Source: Sequoia sempervirens (Eukaryota; Streptophyta; Pinopsida; Cupressales; Cupressaceae). Taken from it: a stretch of DNA of 64,000 nucleotides. The position numbers were made by a program, and so were the translations under genes. The DNA is taken from NCBI GenBank assembly GCA_007258455.2, contig VDFB02373365.1, positions 222,803,353 to 222,867,352 of the forward strand, in the 5' to 3' direction. Below the pieces are notes generated by a model that had not been told where the DNA came from, did no database searches, and saw only the letters and a list, made by a program, of their open reading frames with translations. Below, in pieces: positions 36,101 through 47,895 of the stretch. Every line of letters begins with the position of its first letter. The stretch's first letter is position 1.

Positions 36101-37673
36101 CAATATATTTATATTGATTCCTCTCAATCAAAATGACTATTATCTTGATCAAAGTGATTATTGTTTATGGGTTAGCATTCTAAAATTTATTAATGTGCAT
36201 AATGATATTTATAAGTCTTTTTCTTGGACTCAAATTATCTCTTAATCGATTTCAAGTTATCTTTTTATCTACATTAGAATGAGTGGGTTGTTGGTAGATT
36301 GGTAAGATTCATTGTGGCATAAATAACTTAGATGAAAATATTTTTTTGGTCATCCCCAAGAAGGTATCACAAGTCTATGTATTGTTTGATTGTAGCATAG
36401 CCTAAAGCACAATCCTCTAATCTTAAATTTCTATCTACTTAGTTGATAGGGTATATTTATCTTAAAATTTCTCTTATTTGTATATATTGTGTAATTTTAA
36501 TTTACTCTCTTTGAAGTCTAGTTTTATGTTTGGAATTGAGGATAATAAAACTAGTTTTACTCATTAGAGTATGTATTTTCTCATAATGATATTTGGATAT
36601 TTGGGATCCCAAAAATGTAGAAAAATAAAAATTATTTTATCTATTTAAATTCATCCTAAATGCATAGAGTGAACACAGAAAAATAAAGGAAAGTGTGCAT
36701 AAATTTTGAAATATAATTTTTGGTCATTAATTTTGAATTGTTGATTATAGTGCACACATAATAGTGACAATGAAAAATTCTATTATCAACATGTATTTGT
36801 TGTATGGTACTTAGTTTTACCCCTTCATTTTATTTGGAGATGCAATTCACTAATAGATTCTCTCCTAGGAGATTATAGAAATTGGATCACCTAAAAAAAA
36901 TCTTATGATAATGATAATGTTTTTAGTGAAACTAATGGGTTAAATGAGCAATTTAGTTGAAGTGGGCATATTTAAAATTTTCTACAAAAGAGATCTAAGA
37001 GATAGTAGATTAGCTTATGTGAAGATTATTAATTTGCATAGTGAAGAATAGAACATTTTTAATGATGAATGTAAAGTGTTCAAAAGATTTGACATTGGAA
37101 TCTCACAAGAATCATAACTTTGTATTCAGTCCTTAGGTTTAAAGCTTTGGATTTTGAATTTTTATCAAAGGGAATCTTAGAGAAATATTTGTATCTGGAA
37201 AAAGATGGTTTTGAATTGGTATTTAAGAGACCACTGGACATTACCATAATCATAGAAAATGAATTGATATTTAAGAGACCACTGGACATTACCATAATCA
37301 TAGAAAATGAATAACTAAGTTACTTGTTCAAATACTCAAAATAAATAAAATAATGTCTAATATTTAAATTTATGTGGTACATTGAAATTTATGAAAGAAA
37401 TAATGTAAACAATAATAAGGGACCTTGTACTTAGTGGTGATCTAGTGTATTCAAAATTTAATAGAGATGTATTGCACTTAAGTTCAATATCTAATTGTCA
37501 GATAAGAATTGATTGTTTTCTATTTAATCTTAGAAGTATTTCTATAATAACATGTCGTGACCCAAAAAAATATGATGATGTAGGATTCAATGAACTACAT
37601 TAGATATATTTAATTGTGAGATGACATTGAGTGAGACTTGTTAAAAATTTGTTGTTTACTATCATGAAAAGAG
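33135..37673. other. AT-rich stretch without recognised gene
   Basis: No domain-bearing frame, RNA gene or LTR pair was recognised over 4.5 kb. The longest frame is under 75 codons. A 48-bp tandem duplication lies at 37213-37308. The sequence probably derives from very old repeats. Confidence 0.5.
37213..37308. repeat. 48-bp tandem duplication
   Basis: Units 37213-37260 and 37261-37308 differ at one base (ggt versus gat). In one frame they repeat the 16 residues ELVFKRPLDITIIIEN, but no known protein is recognised around them. Confidence 0.92.
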
Positions 37674-38396
37674 TGTTGTACACTTTTGTACAAGAAACAA
37701 TTTTTGTTTAATTATGTAAAATTAATTTTTATTTTTGGTGTGTATTTATAAAGTAAGCTTAGCCACATTAAATATTTGTTTGGGTATACTTGCAATTTTT
37801 TTTGTAACATTGGTTATATATTTTATGTATGGGTTACACATTGGAAAAATGTTTAATATTGAGAAAATTAGTACCAGAAAGTAAATGTTGGGGTCAATGG
37901 TTTTGTTCACTCATGATTTTGAGGCACATGGTTTTACCTATAGAACTTGGTTGTTTTGAGTGATCTTAAATCTATAAAACCAAGTACATATTTAGTGGTT
38001 GGGGTTGGCTTATTCAATCATTGGTAGTTTGGCTTGGCTATCATTTGTATTGAGCTCTCTTGTCAAGAGTGCATACGTGAAGCATGATATGGGATGTGTG
38101 GTTACATGCTTGGACACGTTGAGGATGCATTGGAGGAATTTTATGTTTCAAAATTATTCATGGAAACTCTATAAGTGTATACTAGTATTTTATTGTTTCA
38201 AGAATAATTTACATTGAGTGTGGATGCTTTTAGAAGCTAGACATTTCCTCCTTGAGTGTTTTCTCAAGGTATATCTTGTTAAAATTATGGTATGTCTTTG
38301 ATCTTTGAATTATGGTTATTCTATAATCTCTTATGCATGTGTTTCACTCATTGAGTTATGTAGGAAATGGTTTGATCAACCTAATAATTTCTTAAA
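37674..38396 (+). repeat. Copia LTR, family B copy 1, with primer-binding site
   Basis: It starts tgttgtacac after the purine-rich atgaaaagag and matches 51013-51716 along most of its length; shared blocks include atggttttacctat and aatggtttgatcaacct. It is followed at 38400 by tggtatcagatcc, a copia primer-binding site, which makes it a 5' LTR in plus orientation. The leader is interrupted after about 130 bp by a solo LTR. No coding region directly downstream can be assigned with confidence. Confidence 0.65.
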
Positions 38397-38399
38397 AAG

Positions 38400-38412
38400 T
38401 GGTATCAGATCC
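38400..38412 (+). other. Copia primer-binding site
   Basis: tggtatcagatcc lies a few bases after the end of the LTR at 37674-38396. It matches the initiator tRNA-Met type used by copia elements. Confidence 0.7.
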
Positions 38413-38533
38413 ATGGTTGTGATTGAGGGGGGTAAGATATCACTATTTTTTAACCCATGTTTATGTAGATATGATGCAAATTTAAAGCCATGAAAATGCT
38501 GGAGAGATTTCATACATTTCAAGGTATGAGATG

Positions 38534-39688
38534 TGTAAGTGTGGAAAAAGTAAACTAAATACAATTAACTACACCTCTTAATGAAACATTGTATAAAAAT
38601 TAAACATGAATTAAACTAATTTAAAAACACAGAAAGCGTGAATGTGTCTCATTGTCTCCTATCTCCAAAGATTTATCAAGTTACAGAAGCTCTCAGATTT
38701 ATAAGCACTATAACTGTTTAAAATGCCTATCTAGAGAACGTAATGGATGCTAAACGCAATGATGTGATGATTGCTGATGAATTCTAGATAATATGGAGCT
38801 ATTGTAAACTATCCTAGGATGAAACCTGCTAAATGGAAGCTACCGTAAAAACTAATGATGATGTCATGATATGAAATCTAATAATGCCATGATGCTATGA
38901 TGATACTAAAATGCTAATGCTAATGCTTATGATTGCTTGGTTGCTTGAGTACTAATTCCTGTAGAGTAAGTTTTCATAAAAGATGATAATTCTCCCAGGG
39001 GCCCTTTTCATGCTTCAAAAGGCTGTATATATAGATTTTCGGCAACAGTTTTGCACAAGGGTAACACAACAGAGGCTGAGATTAAATCTGGAGATTTGAA
39101 CGGTACGAGATAAGAAGGTGGAGCTGATCATGGAGGATTGTTCCTCCCCATGAAAACACTAGGAAATATGAGAGGAAAAATTTGAGGCAGAAGATTGAGA
39201 GGATTGCCTGCAGGTTTGTCCTCAAGGCTTTTCCCGTGAATGGCAGTTAAATTAATTAGATTTGAAAAATCCAATTTTATTGGTGAGTGAATAGAGGGAT
39301 TTGATTTATGCATTTATTTGAATATATTTGATTTATTCAAATTAGAAAATTAGGAAGATTTAATTAAATAAAACAAATATTTGATATTTGCCCATTTAAT
39401 AAAGAGGAATATGATAAGATAATTAAATAACACAAATTATTGAAGTTGTGTATTTAATTTAATGGATAAAGTATAGAAGAAATAATAACGATTAAATAAA
39501 ACAAAGTATTTAATTTCAAGTTTATTTAATTAAGAGGAAAATAATATGATAAAATAGAAGAATTAATAGTGAACTTAATATAAATAAATATTTCTATTTA
39601 TTTACTAAGTAGATGAATTTAGGATTAATTAATCAAATAAATCATATTTAATTAATTAGATTCTCCAAACCATTTTTAGGTGTCTACA
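38534..39688 (-). mobile_element. Solo LTR, family A copy 2, with 5-bp target duplication
   Basis: In plus orientation it runs from tgtaagtgtgg to aggtgtctaca and is flanked by agatg on both sides (38529-38533 and 39689-39693), a perfect 5-bp target duplication. A TATA-like tatatata lies on the minus strand near 39030. It holds no coding frame. It shares the gtgtctaca end and the dense attaaat/taattaa composition with copies at 13922 and 47896. It lies in the leader of a family B copia element. Confidence 0.75.
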
Positions 39689-40296
39689 AGATGTGTTGTG
39701 TAAGTTGTGAAAATGTATATTTCGGGTTTTGGGATGTACATATTTGTGGTTATTTTTTACAAATATGAGGTTTGAATTTTTTTTGGAAAAATGACTTTTT
39801 TTGGGTGTTCACATGAGGGTTTTAGGGGGAGTTTCAAAAATAACCTCTTAAGAAAAAATGAACCTCACCATTGGATCCAAGAGGCCTAAGAGATGAATAT
39901 TGACAAAAAAATTGACCTAGTTTGGCCACCAAGGCTTAGAGGAGAGAAAAATGTCCCCTTCTTGGTCATATGGTTATATGGTCACAAAATTTACAATTTA
40001 AAAAATTAAATAAAAATAACATGAATTTTTTAAAAATTAAGTCAAGGGTCTATAGACTCTTGTACTAAATGATAATTATGGTAGAGCTACTAGTAGTCAC
40101 TAATAGTGATAGGTCCATTGTATGAGGCTATCAACCCATATTGATCTATTGTTGGCCCCTAGTCATAGTCAATGGTTGGTGTTGTCAAGATGCAATGCAC
40201 ACTTTGGAGAGTGGTGTAGTGACTCTCTTTCCAACTAAAAAAATGGAAACACTTTCTAGGTTATGGGTGACCTGAACTTAGAGTGAATCTCTAGAG
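39689..40296. other. No recognised gene
   Basis: AT-rich, between the solo LTR and the next copia LTR. No motif was identified. Confidence 0.4.
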
Positions 40297-40710
40297 TGTT
40301 GGTGTCAATAGTGACTTTATCATACTAGTTAGCTTGTATCCTAACTAGGATAGTCCTATTCACATTTATTAAGTCTCCACTTAGGGATTTTTAGAGTTTT
40401 GTCTCACTTCATAACGTTGATACATGTGTCCTCATCATTTGAGACACTTATCGTATGCACACTTTACTCTTGCTCACACACTTGTCAAGTGAGCTCACAA
40501 GTGTTGCACATTTAGAGGGGTAGTCAATCATTGTCTCCTAGCTTCCTACCTCATCTACCTTGTCTATATATGCAAGGTACCTCATAATTGTATTTGCACA
40601 CTCTTCATATGTATATTGATAGAAATACTTTTGTGCTCATATTTTATTCATTTGCAAAAGGTTGTTTCATGCTTTTAGATCTTGGCATTCTCTAACATGG
40701 TATCAGAGTC
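40297..40710 (+). repeat. Copia LTR end with primer-binding site
   Basis: A sequence ending tctaaca at 40697 is followed immediately by tggtatcagagtc (40698-40710), a near-perfect copia primer-binding site. A plausible start is tgttggtgtc at 40297, giving a 401-bp LTR with a TATA-like ctatatatgc at about 40563. No second copy was found in the window, so the left boundary is tentative. This LTR could belong to the gag-protease relic at 42640-43860, but the leader would be unusually long (about 2 kb). Confidence 0.6.
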
Positions 40711-42639
40711 ATAAGAGTGCATTCCTTCCTATGTCAAGGTGACTCCTACACATAGCTCTATCATTGAAGTTTTGTGGAACCAAACAGAAAATTCCATTGC
40801 ATTCGAAAGGCCTAAGAAATAAAGAACTACCTTTTGTTTCATCAAATTTGATAATTTTTTATTTTTGTAATTTTTTTGCCATTGTACAAAAAATTTAAAA
40901 AATAAAAAAAATTAGCTGAGAGCCAATCTTCCCTCTACCCATTTTTCTTTTGTGGGTTGACATTTTCTCGTTTGCAAGATTTTTGGCCTATCAACATATT
41001 TGGTGGAAATGTATTTATTGCAAGTTTCACAGGCACCATTGGGCCCTATCTATGGTTTCAAGTGCAAGATTGTAGCACCTAGTTAACTTTTTGTATTAAA
41101 TATGTAGCCAGTTTGACCTATTTGTAGGAAATTGGATTTTTTTGTGCATGTTGCAAATAAACTTGGTTGCAGGTTGACTACCTATCAGGGCTTATCTCTA
41201 TTTGGAAGGCGTAACCTGTGAAATCATTATTGATTGTTGTTCAAATTTGACAGAGGCATACAACTTTGTGCATTTTCATCCAGAAAATTGATTTGATCTA
41301 CCTTCATAAGGCATGGTTTTACATCCAAGGAAGCCTTCTAAAGTTCCATGGCCATTGGTGAATAGATCTACGAATGAGACTTATGCATGTATGCCACTTG
41401 ATCTGCACAAATCTAATTTGTCTCTCAAAGGAAGAAGAGGCATTCAGTTATTCAGCCTTGAGGATTTGATATTCATGTTGAGTGCCATTGCTAGTAGCTG
41501 GTAGCAGATCATACAAGAAACATTTATGCCTACACCCTATACAATTTGCATGGATCTTTCACAACTTACACTCCCTAGCATACCTTCCAACCGAGGTCTT
41601 CATCCAATGAAATTTGAATCGACCCCTTCTCCTGCATGACCTATGTCATTGTGAAGTAATGCTCTCTATACTTAAAGGAGGCCCTGGAGACTAGAAGCTT
41701 CTGCCAGCAAGGAAAGTTGGTTAGCAAGAAGACAAAGGAATTGGAGGCGTCATACAACTAGACTCCATAGCTTGGTGCTTCAACAACTCTTTTGACCTAG
41801 TCACCTTTCTCAGCCACACACGGCCTTCACACCTCATCAACTGCGCCTTTCTCAACTACCTCCACCAATGTCATACTATGTAGAGGTGTTCTTATCAATG
41901 GCTTCATCACCTGGATTTTTTCTCCCTACATGGCCTGCTATAGGCATTATACACCAATGGAAGTTATTGAAGCAGTCAAACCCCCCAAAAACTTCCCACG
42001 TAGTCCTCAATGGCTTTGCAATAGCCTCCAACGCCCCTTCAACGGTCAACACATTGACTATGGTCTTCTTTAGCCCTCAAACAACCATTAGTATTTAATG
42101 CTAACCTTAAATGGTCACCTATCATTTTTCTTGTGTCCGATGTAACTGCTAGTGGTTAAACAACCATTAATATTCAATGCTAACCTTAAATGGTCAAGGC
42201 AAATAAGACAGTCTAGTCAAAATCTTGTAAAGGGGGCTAGTTTTTACACTTTTACATACCTGAGTCAGATATTCAAGTGTGAATAGTCTATAGGAAACTG
42301 ATTCTACCATCTAAGTTTTAGCGTCAATATGATTTCAAAATTGTACTTTTTTAATCTATTTTGTAACCTCTAAAAATTAATGTACTTTTTATAATTTTCA
42401 ACAAGGCATAACTTTCACCCTATTTGTTGAAAACTGACAAAAAAAATTTAAATTCATAAATTATTTTAAAGATTATAGATTTGTAGTCAAAATTAAGTTT
42501 TGGAAAGCTTATTTTATATATATATATATTTTAAAATATCTATGAGTTATATATGAGTGATTTGGCTTCCAAATTTAACCAAAACTTGTAAATCTTATCT
42601 TGGATCTTTTTGGGGGTCTACATTCCAATATAATACAAT
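40711..42639. other. Long leader or intervening sequence, no recognised gene
   Basis: Between a copia primer-binding site and copia gag. It has no domain-bearing frame. The part 41300-42240 is less AT-rich and contains a 37-bp duplication (42080-42116 and 42159-42195, 79 bp apart). It may be a captured or inserted fragment. Confidence 0.4.
42080..42195. repeat. Duplicated 37-bp segment, 79-bp period
   Basis: The block around ctaaccttaaatggtca occurs at 42080-42116 and 42159-42195 with two differences. The second copy is preceded by different sequence, so this is a short duplication with filler between the copies. Confidence 0.8.
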
Positions 42640-43860
42640 TTTGGGGGGTTTGTAAGGTACAATTCAAGTGCCTTGTTGTGAGTGCATCATGAATCCTAAA
42701 ATTGGTTTTTTAACAACACGCAATTTCCACACATGGAAAGTCAAAGTACAACAACTTCTTCAATCTAAGGGATTATAGGAAATGGTCAATAGACAAAAAA
42801 TGCATTTTACTATAGATTTTGAATAGTTTACTTATCAAAATGAGTTAGATGAGGCAATGGGCATCATTGGTATCCATGTTTCTGATAATTTGTAATTCCA
42901 TATTAAAAAATGTACAACTTCTAAGCAAATGTGGGACAAGTTTAAATATCTCCTTGGTACAGTTGACGAGTTCAAAATACTACGATTGGATGCTAAATTA
43001 GCAAATTGTCTCTTGATTCATTCCCATCTATTAAATATTTCTTGGTCCAATTTAAGTATTTTCTTTCTTGACTTAAGGATTGTGGTAAAAAGGACAGGTA
43101 AAGAACGTGTCTTCTTGGTTTTGTCAAAGTTAAAAGGTCCTTATCAAATATTTGTTTCTTCTTTCTACTATATAATGGATGCTCTTGGAACAAGATTTAC
43201 AATGCCTTATTTTGAGCAATTTTGTGATAGAGTAACACAAGAATATCTAATTTAATCTCTATGAATTCTATCACCTCTTCAAAAATTCAAGAATTAGTTG
43301 CTCAATCATCTAAGGGAAAGCAAAAAATTAAAGATCAAGTTAAGGGATCAAAATTAGAGACTCAATTGGACTCATCTCCTTGATTGAAAGGGAAAAATTC
43401 AAAGGAGAAGCCCAAATGTACTTAATGTAAGAAACCAGGGCACGAAGAACACCAGTATTATAAAAAGAAAATTGATGACTTAAGGCATCTTCTTCAACAA
43501 AATTAAATTCAATCTCTTGCATTTATATAGGTGGTTCTTTTTCTCCATCCACACCATATGCATATTCAAGAAAGGATAAGAATAAGGGCATGGCACTCTT
43601 TTCTTCTGCAAAAAATACATCACACAAGTGGCTTCTTGATTTTGGGGCATCGCACCACATGGTTGCATCCAAGGAACTCTTTTCCACATTTGAGCCTTGT
43701 TCATTCCCACCAATATTAATGTTGAATAACACTTATATTTCAGCTCTTAGAAAATGATCTATTGAAATTGAAGAACATTCAATGATGTACTTTATGTACC
43801 TTATCCACTAATCTCCTTTCCATTTATTAGACTACACATAGTAGCGGGTCAGTGCAAGAT
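42640..43860 (+). pseudogene. Copia gag and protease relic
   Basis: Gag begins near 42690 with NPKIGFLTTRNFHTWKVKVQ and continues through TSKQMWDKFKYLLGTVDE and LVLSKLKGPYQIFVSS, the UBN2-type copia gag pattern, with few stops in 42929-43255. A zinc-knuckle remnant follows at about 43417-43455, with one Cys replaced by a stop context and the last Cys by Tyr (KKPGHEEHQYYKK). Protease follows with HKWLLDFGASHHMVASKELF at about 43625-43685, keeping the catalytic Asp and GAS. Homology fades after about 43860 (NLLSIY-like region). Integrase and RT are absent. Confidence 0.8.
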
Positions 43861-44233
43861 CATGGGGGTCCAAACTAAGCCCCTAAGTGGCAATGAAAAT
43901 TCAGAAAAACAGAGTTAGGCAACTTGACATAAAAAATTGAATAGGTTATTAAAATAATTTGAAAAATATGTAAAAACAAAATTTGTAGAAAATTGAATGT
44001 AGTTACTAGATTACTAGTTCTTTTTGGAAAAAGGTAAATCTATTTTGTAAAAAATTGAAATTTCGATGCAGTAGTAATAAATTTTCAAGAAAAGATAAAA
44101 AAACAAGTGTATGTCTAACCAACCTAAGTACAAGAATTTTTTATTTTTTTTCTAAAACTTTTAATATAAGTAGAGGACACATGTCCAAATGTGCCGCATT
44201 TTTTTTGTAACTTTTTTGCAAGTAAATAATTAG
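43861..44233. other. No recognised feature
   Basis: AT-rich spacer between the copia relic and the coiled-coil frame. It includes tggcaatgaaaattcag and poly-T tracts. No gene was seen. Confidence 0.4.
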
Positions 44234-44938
44234 TTGACTTTTTTATTAGAACATTTTAAAATTATTAAAACATGTTTGTTTGACCACCATAACTTGGTCA
44301 AGGTGGAGGATCACTATTTCAAGGAGGAACAAGAATTTCCTACTGATATTCTTGCTACAGCCCACAATGGGTCTGTGGAATTTTTCAAATTAATTAGATG
44401 GGTGTTCTTTGAAATTAAGGAGATTAAGCTGAACCAGAGAACCATGAGTAGTAAAATGGAGAAAGATGATGACAATAAAAAAAGAGGTAGTGGTAGTGGT
44501 AGAGCCACTAATTTATGGATGAAGGAAGAGAAGAAGTATATGGTTGAATGCCTCAAGAAAATTGTTGATGAGTTACAGGATTTCAAAAGCAACCATGAAG
44601 GAAAGTAGGTTGAGATGGAGGAGAAGCTGAGGAACATCAAAAACTCTCTCCACAAAGTGTTGGTTATGAGCCATAAGATCTTAAAATCCACTGCTGAGAC
44701 CATGAATACCATGGTGGAGAATCTAGAAAATGCTCATCATGTCAAAATTGTTGTGTTTCTTGATTTGGACAAAGAGGAAGGGTAACCAAATAGTGGGGGA
44801 CCGAGCAATAGGACCAGAGCGAATTTGAAAAGGAAGGTAGACCAGTCCTTAGTGAATATCCAGGAGATCAAGAAGTCTGCACTTAATATGAATAGATTGG
44901 AGCAGGAGGTGGCGGAGATCCTCAAAAATCTAGCCTAG
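44234..44938 (+). pseudogene. Charged coiled-coil reading frame with two internal stops
   Basis: One frame of 235 codons stays open except for a TAG at codon 125 and a TAA about 60 codons later. It ends at a TAG at 44936-44938. It encodes a Lys/Glu-rich protein with heptad-like segments (EEKKYMVECLKKIVDELQDF, MEEKLRNIKNSLHKVL, RLEQEVAEILKNLA) and a basic patch (KKRGSGSGRA). I do not recognise the family. The following 200 bp (T/G-rich, with gggtttcgggatcccttt near 45078) resembles the 3' end of plant LINEs, so this may be part of a non-LTR element or a captured gene. The start Met is uncertain. Confidence 0.4.
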
Positions 44939-46150
44939 TGGCTATTTGTTTTGTGGTCTTTTGTCAGTTTTTTGTTGCGCTGCCTTGGTTTCCACTGTTT
45001 CTTTCTTTGTGGGAAACTTTTTGTTTTTGTTGGGCCATGTTAATGTTCTATCTGTTGCTATCTTATTGTTAAGGGTTTCGGGATCCCTTTAAAACTTGTT
45101 TGTTCCATAATCAAAAAATTGGTCAAAAAATTATGAAATTTATTTTTTCTTATAATATGAGAAGCATAGAATGTGACACATCTTTTAGATTCAAAAAATG
45201 TGAAATAGTTTAAAAATATCAATTGGGACTTTAGTCATAATTTATGTAGAAAATCAATAATAATTATCTACTAAATTCAAAATAAGGCATATCTTATATT
45301 GGTAGAAAGATGACAATTTATTCAATAAACCCTTTTCATTTCATCAAATTTGGATTAAAAAAAATCGTTAGCCACAAGGGCGAACTTTGGAAAACTAAGA
45401 AAATTTTGTAAACACATTTTTTTAGTTGACTTTCTAGGTATGACAACCCCAAGCCAAATCCCAAGGCAATCTTGAGGAAAATCCTAAGCCTACTGATTCT
45501 TTTCAAATAAAATAGATGTCCGTAATATTATAATATATTTATGTTTACATTGTATTTCTTCTATACATTAAATTATATTATATGTCATAAGTTATTGCAA
45601 TGTGTTCCTATTGCTTTCCATGCTTCCACATCAACAATTTAATATATGATTATATTATATATTGTATATTGTGTATTATATATTATGGGAAGCCCCCCCA
45701 TGAACTTTAGTGCATCTGGTAAAGTTTTTTCATGTGATCGATGATGTTGGTGTGACACACCCCCCCAATACTATGATGACAAGGGAGAGATTGGACTTTG
45801 TGACCTCTTACCTACAACAGGATGCTTTAGCCAATTTATCCAAGGCCCCTACCTACTCCTTGTAATTATTTTGGACCAAGCATGAGTAAGGTTTTATTCC
45901 ACATCGTGTAGTGTAAATATATTTAAGGGTTTCTTTAATGAACCTAAAACCATCATATTTTCTTCATTTTATTATGTTCCTCCATGTTGCATCATTCATG
46001 AAATACTTCCTTCTTTTTTGGTGCCTTGTTATACCTCTAGATTTGTCTTCCTCTACATTTTCTTGTCTTTATCTTTATCATAGCAAAATATGGGAACATG
46101 AACGAACTACCTTAGTTTTTCTCTCTCCTTCACCTTTCCTTCTTAGCTTT
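44939..46150. other. No recognised gene; possible LINE-like 3' tail at 44940-45125
   Basis: The first part is T/G-rich and ends in ataatcaaaaaattgg, which could be a LINE tail. The remainder is AT-rich. A (tat)n-like stretch lies at 45635-45685, and homopolymer C runs occur near 45695 and 45760. No coding domain was found. Confidence 0.4.
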
Positions 46151-46189
46151 TGTTAGGTGGATCTATAGGTACTACCAAGAATTGAAACC

Positions 46190-47035
46190 TTGGTTCTAGG
46201 TTCCAAGGAACCTTTCGACTTCTTGTGTTGGTTCATTTCTTTATGTCATGGTTTACTTTGTGGTCAAGGCTCCTGTCAAGGCTTACCAAGGATGTAGGAA
46301 CCTTTCAAAGGTTCCATAGGTTCTCAAAACCTATGGGAACCCCAAGTATTTTCTTCTTCACACCATATTTATCAAGTTTCCTTGGGTATTGAGAACTATT
46401 GATTCTTGGTTCCAATGGAACTTCCAATCATTTTCTTTCTTCCCTATGTTGCCTTCAACTTTGTGCCTTTTTACCTTTTTGGGACATAAATCAGGATCAA
46501 GAACCATCAAATTTTTTAAAAGTTCCCATGGTTCGTAGAACCATAGGAACCATTGATGCTAAGTCTCTATTCTTTTACACTTTGTTTGGGTTCACTCAAA
46601 ACTAGGAACTGTTAGAGGTTCCTATGGTTTCAAGAACCATCAAAATTCTGACACTTCACTTGTCTTGTGCCTTTTTTTTGTTTTTGGTCCACCTCATAAG
46701 GGGTTCCTTAGGTACTAGGAACCATAGGTTCCTAGTTCCCTTGAATCATTTGACTTTACTCTTTTCCTTCACGCTTGGTTCCTCCCACTCCTTTGTTAGG
46801 GGTTTCTTGGGTACCAAGAACCAAAGGTTCCTTGTTCCCATGGAACCTTAGACCTTTTTTACTTGTCTCTTCTTCGTCAAGTGGGGTTTTTTTTTTGGTT
46901 AGTTCTTCTTCATCTAGGGTTCCATGGACACCAAGAACCAAAGGTTCTTGGTGGACTTAGAACATTTGACCTTATCTTTTGTGTTGTGCGTTTATGTGAT
47001 GGGGGTTCCTTGGGTACTAGGAACTTGTTGGTTTA
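46190..47035. repeat. Array of about nine palindromic units, about 100-bp spacing
   Basis: Clusters of ggttcc/ggaacc half-sites recur at roughly 46197, 46301, 46408, 46513, 46618, 46699, 46796, 46913 and 47007. Many form inverted repeats, for example cataggtt-ctcaa-aacctatg (46315-46335) and caccaagaacc-aaa-ggttcttggtg (46930-46955, 11-bp arms, perfect). Spacers between clusters are T/C-rich and resemble one another (ccttttt, cttgtgcc). The frames reading through it share a GSLGTRN/GFLGTKNQRFLVP pattern that simply reflects the repeat. I know of no named element with this design. Confidence 0.75.
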
Positions 47036-47895
47036 TAAGTTTATAAGTTTTTTAGAGTCTAGACTTTGATCAAGATCAAAGGTACACATGTCTTCTATTT
47101 TGAGGATATAGTTGATAAATGTTTGATACTTGGAGTCTCAATTCAGTGAGAGTTTATTACATATACAATTATGATGATGATTATGATATCATGGATATTC
47201 ATGTACATTTAAACATTGGCATCACAATCATGTTTTTAGTTGACAATTTGTGATACTTTGTTTGATTCATGATTACATGTGGTGTAGTGTTGTTTAGTGT
47301 TAGGAGGTTATTATTATCTCCTAGATTCTTTTTTGGTTCCTTGATTGTGGCTACTCAATTATGGATTTGTTGTAGAAAATTAAATATATATATAGATGAT
47401 CTAGTTGTTAAGTCTTGAGAACTATAGGTTTTCTCATTCATTATCATAGTTTATAGGTTACTAATATGATGGTGATTTTATATGTTTAATTAGTTTGGGA
47501 TCTACAAGTTATGTAGCTTTATTGATTGGCCACCCATTTGGTTGCAATGGGATAAATAAAATATGGTCTATCTATAGCCATAATTATTTTCAATGTTGAT
47601 GTAGATTTAGTTAGTTGACCTTGTTTGTGGTCATTTATGCATTGGTATATTGCATTAGGATGGTAAGATGGATTTTTAGAGTTCCTAGATAGTCAATGAT
47701 TGGGACAAAATTTTATTTATGATAATGTCATTGTAGTTTTCTTACATATTTTAGTGGGAACTTTTGATACTGATGTTTTTGTGGTGGTTTATCTTCTTGA
47801 TTGGGAGATCTCTGTTCTAATTTATTCGCTAGAGCTACTAGTATTGTAGTTGAGTGTGTGTGGACCATGGGCGATCTTTATTTGTTATATGGAAC
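47036..47895. other. No recognised gene
   Basis: T-rich sequence with scattered stop codons in all frames. Nothing was identified between the palindromic array and the solo LTR. Confidence 0.45.

Noticed and set aside
45690..45860. Possible tRNA-derived SINE (tagtgcatctgg as an A-box-like and gattggactttg as a B-box-like sequence).
   Set aside because: Both boxes deviate strongly from consensus and no second copy or target duplication was seen.
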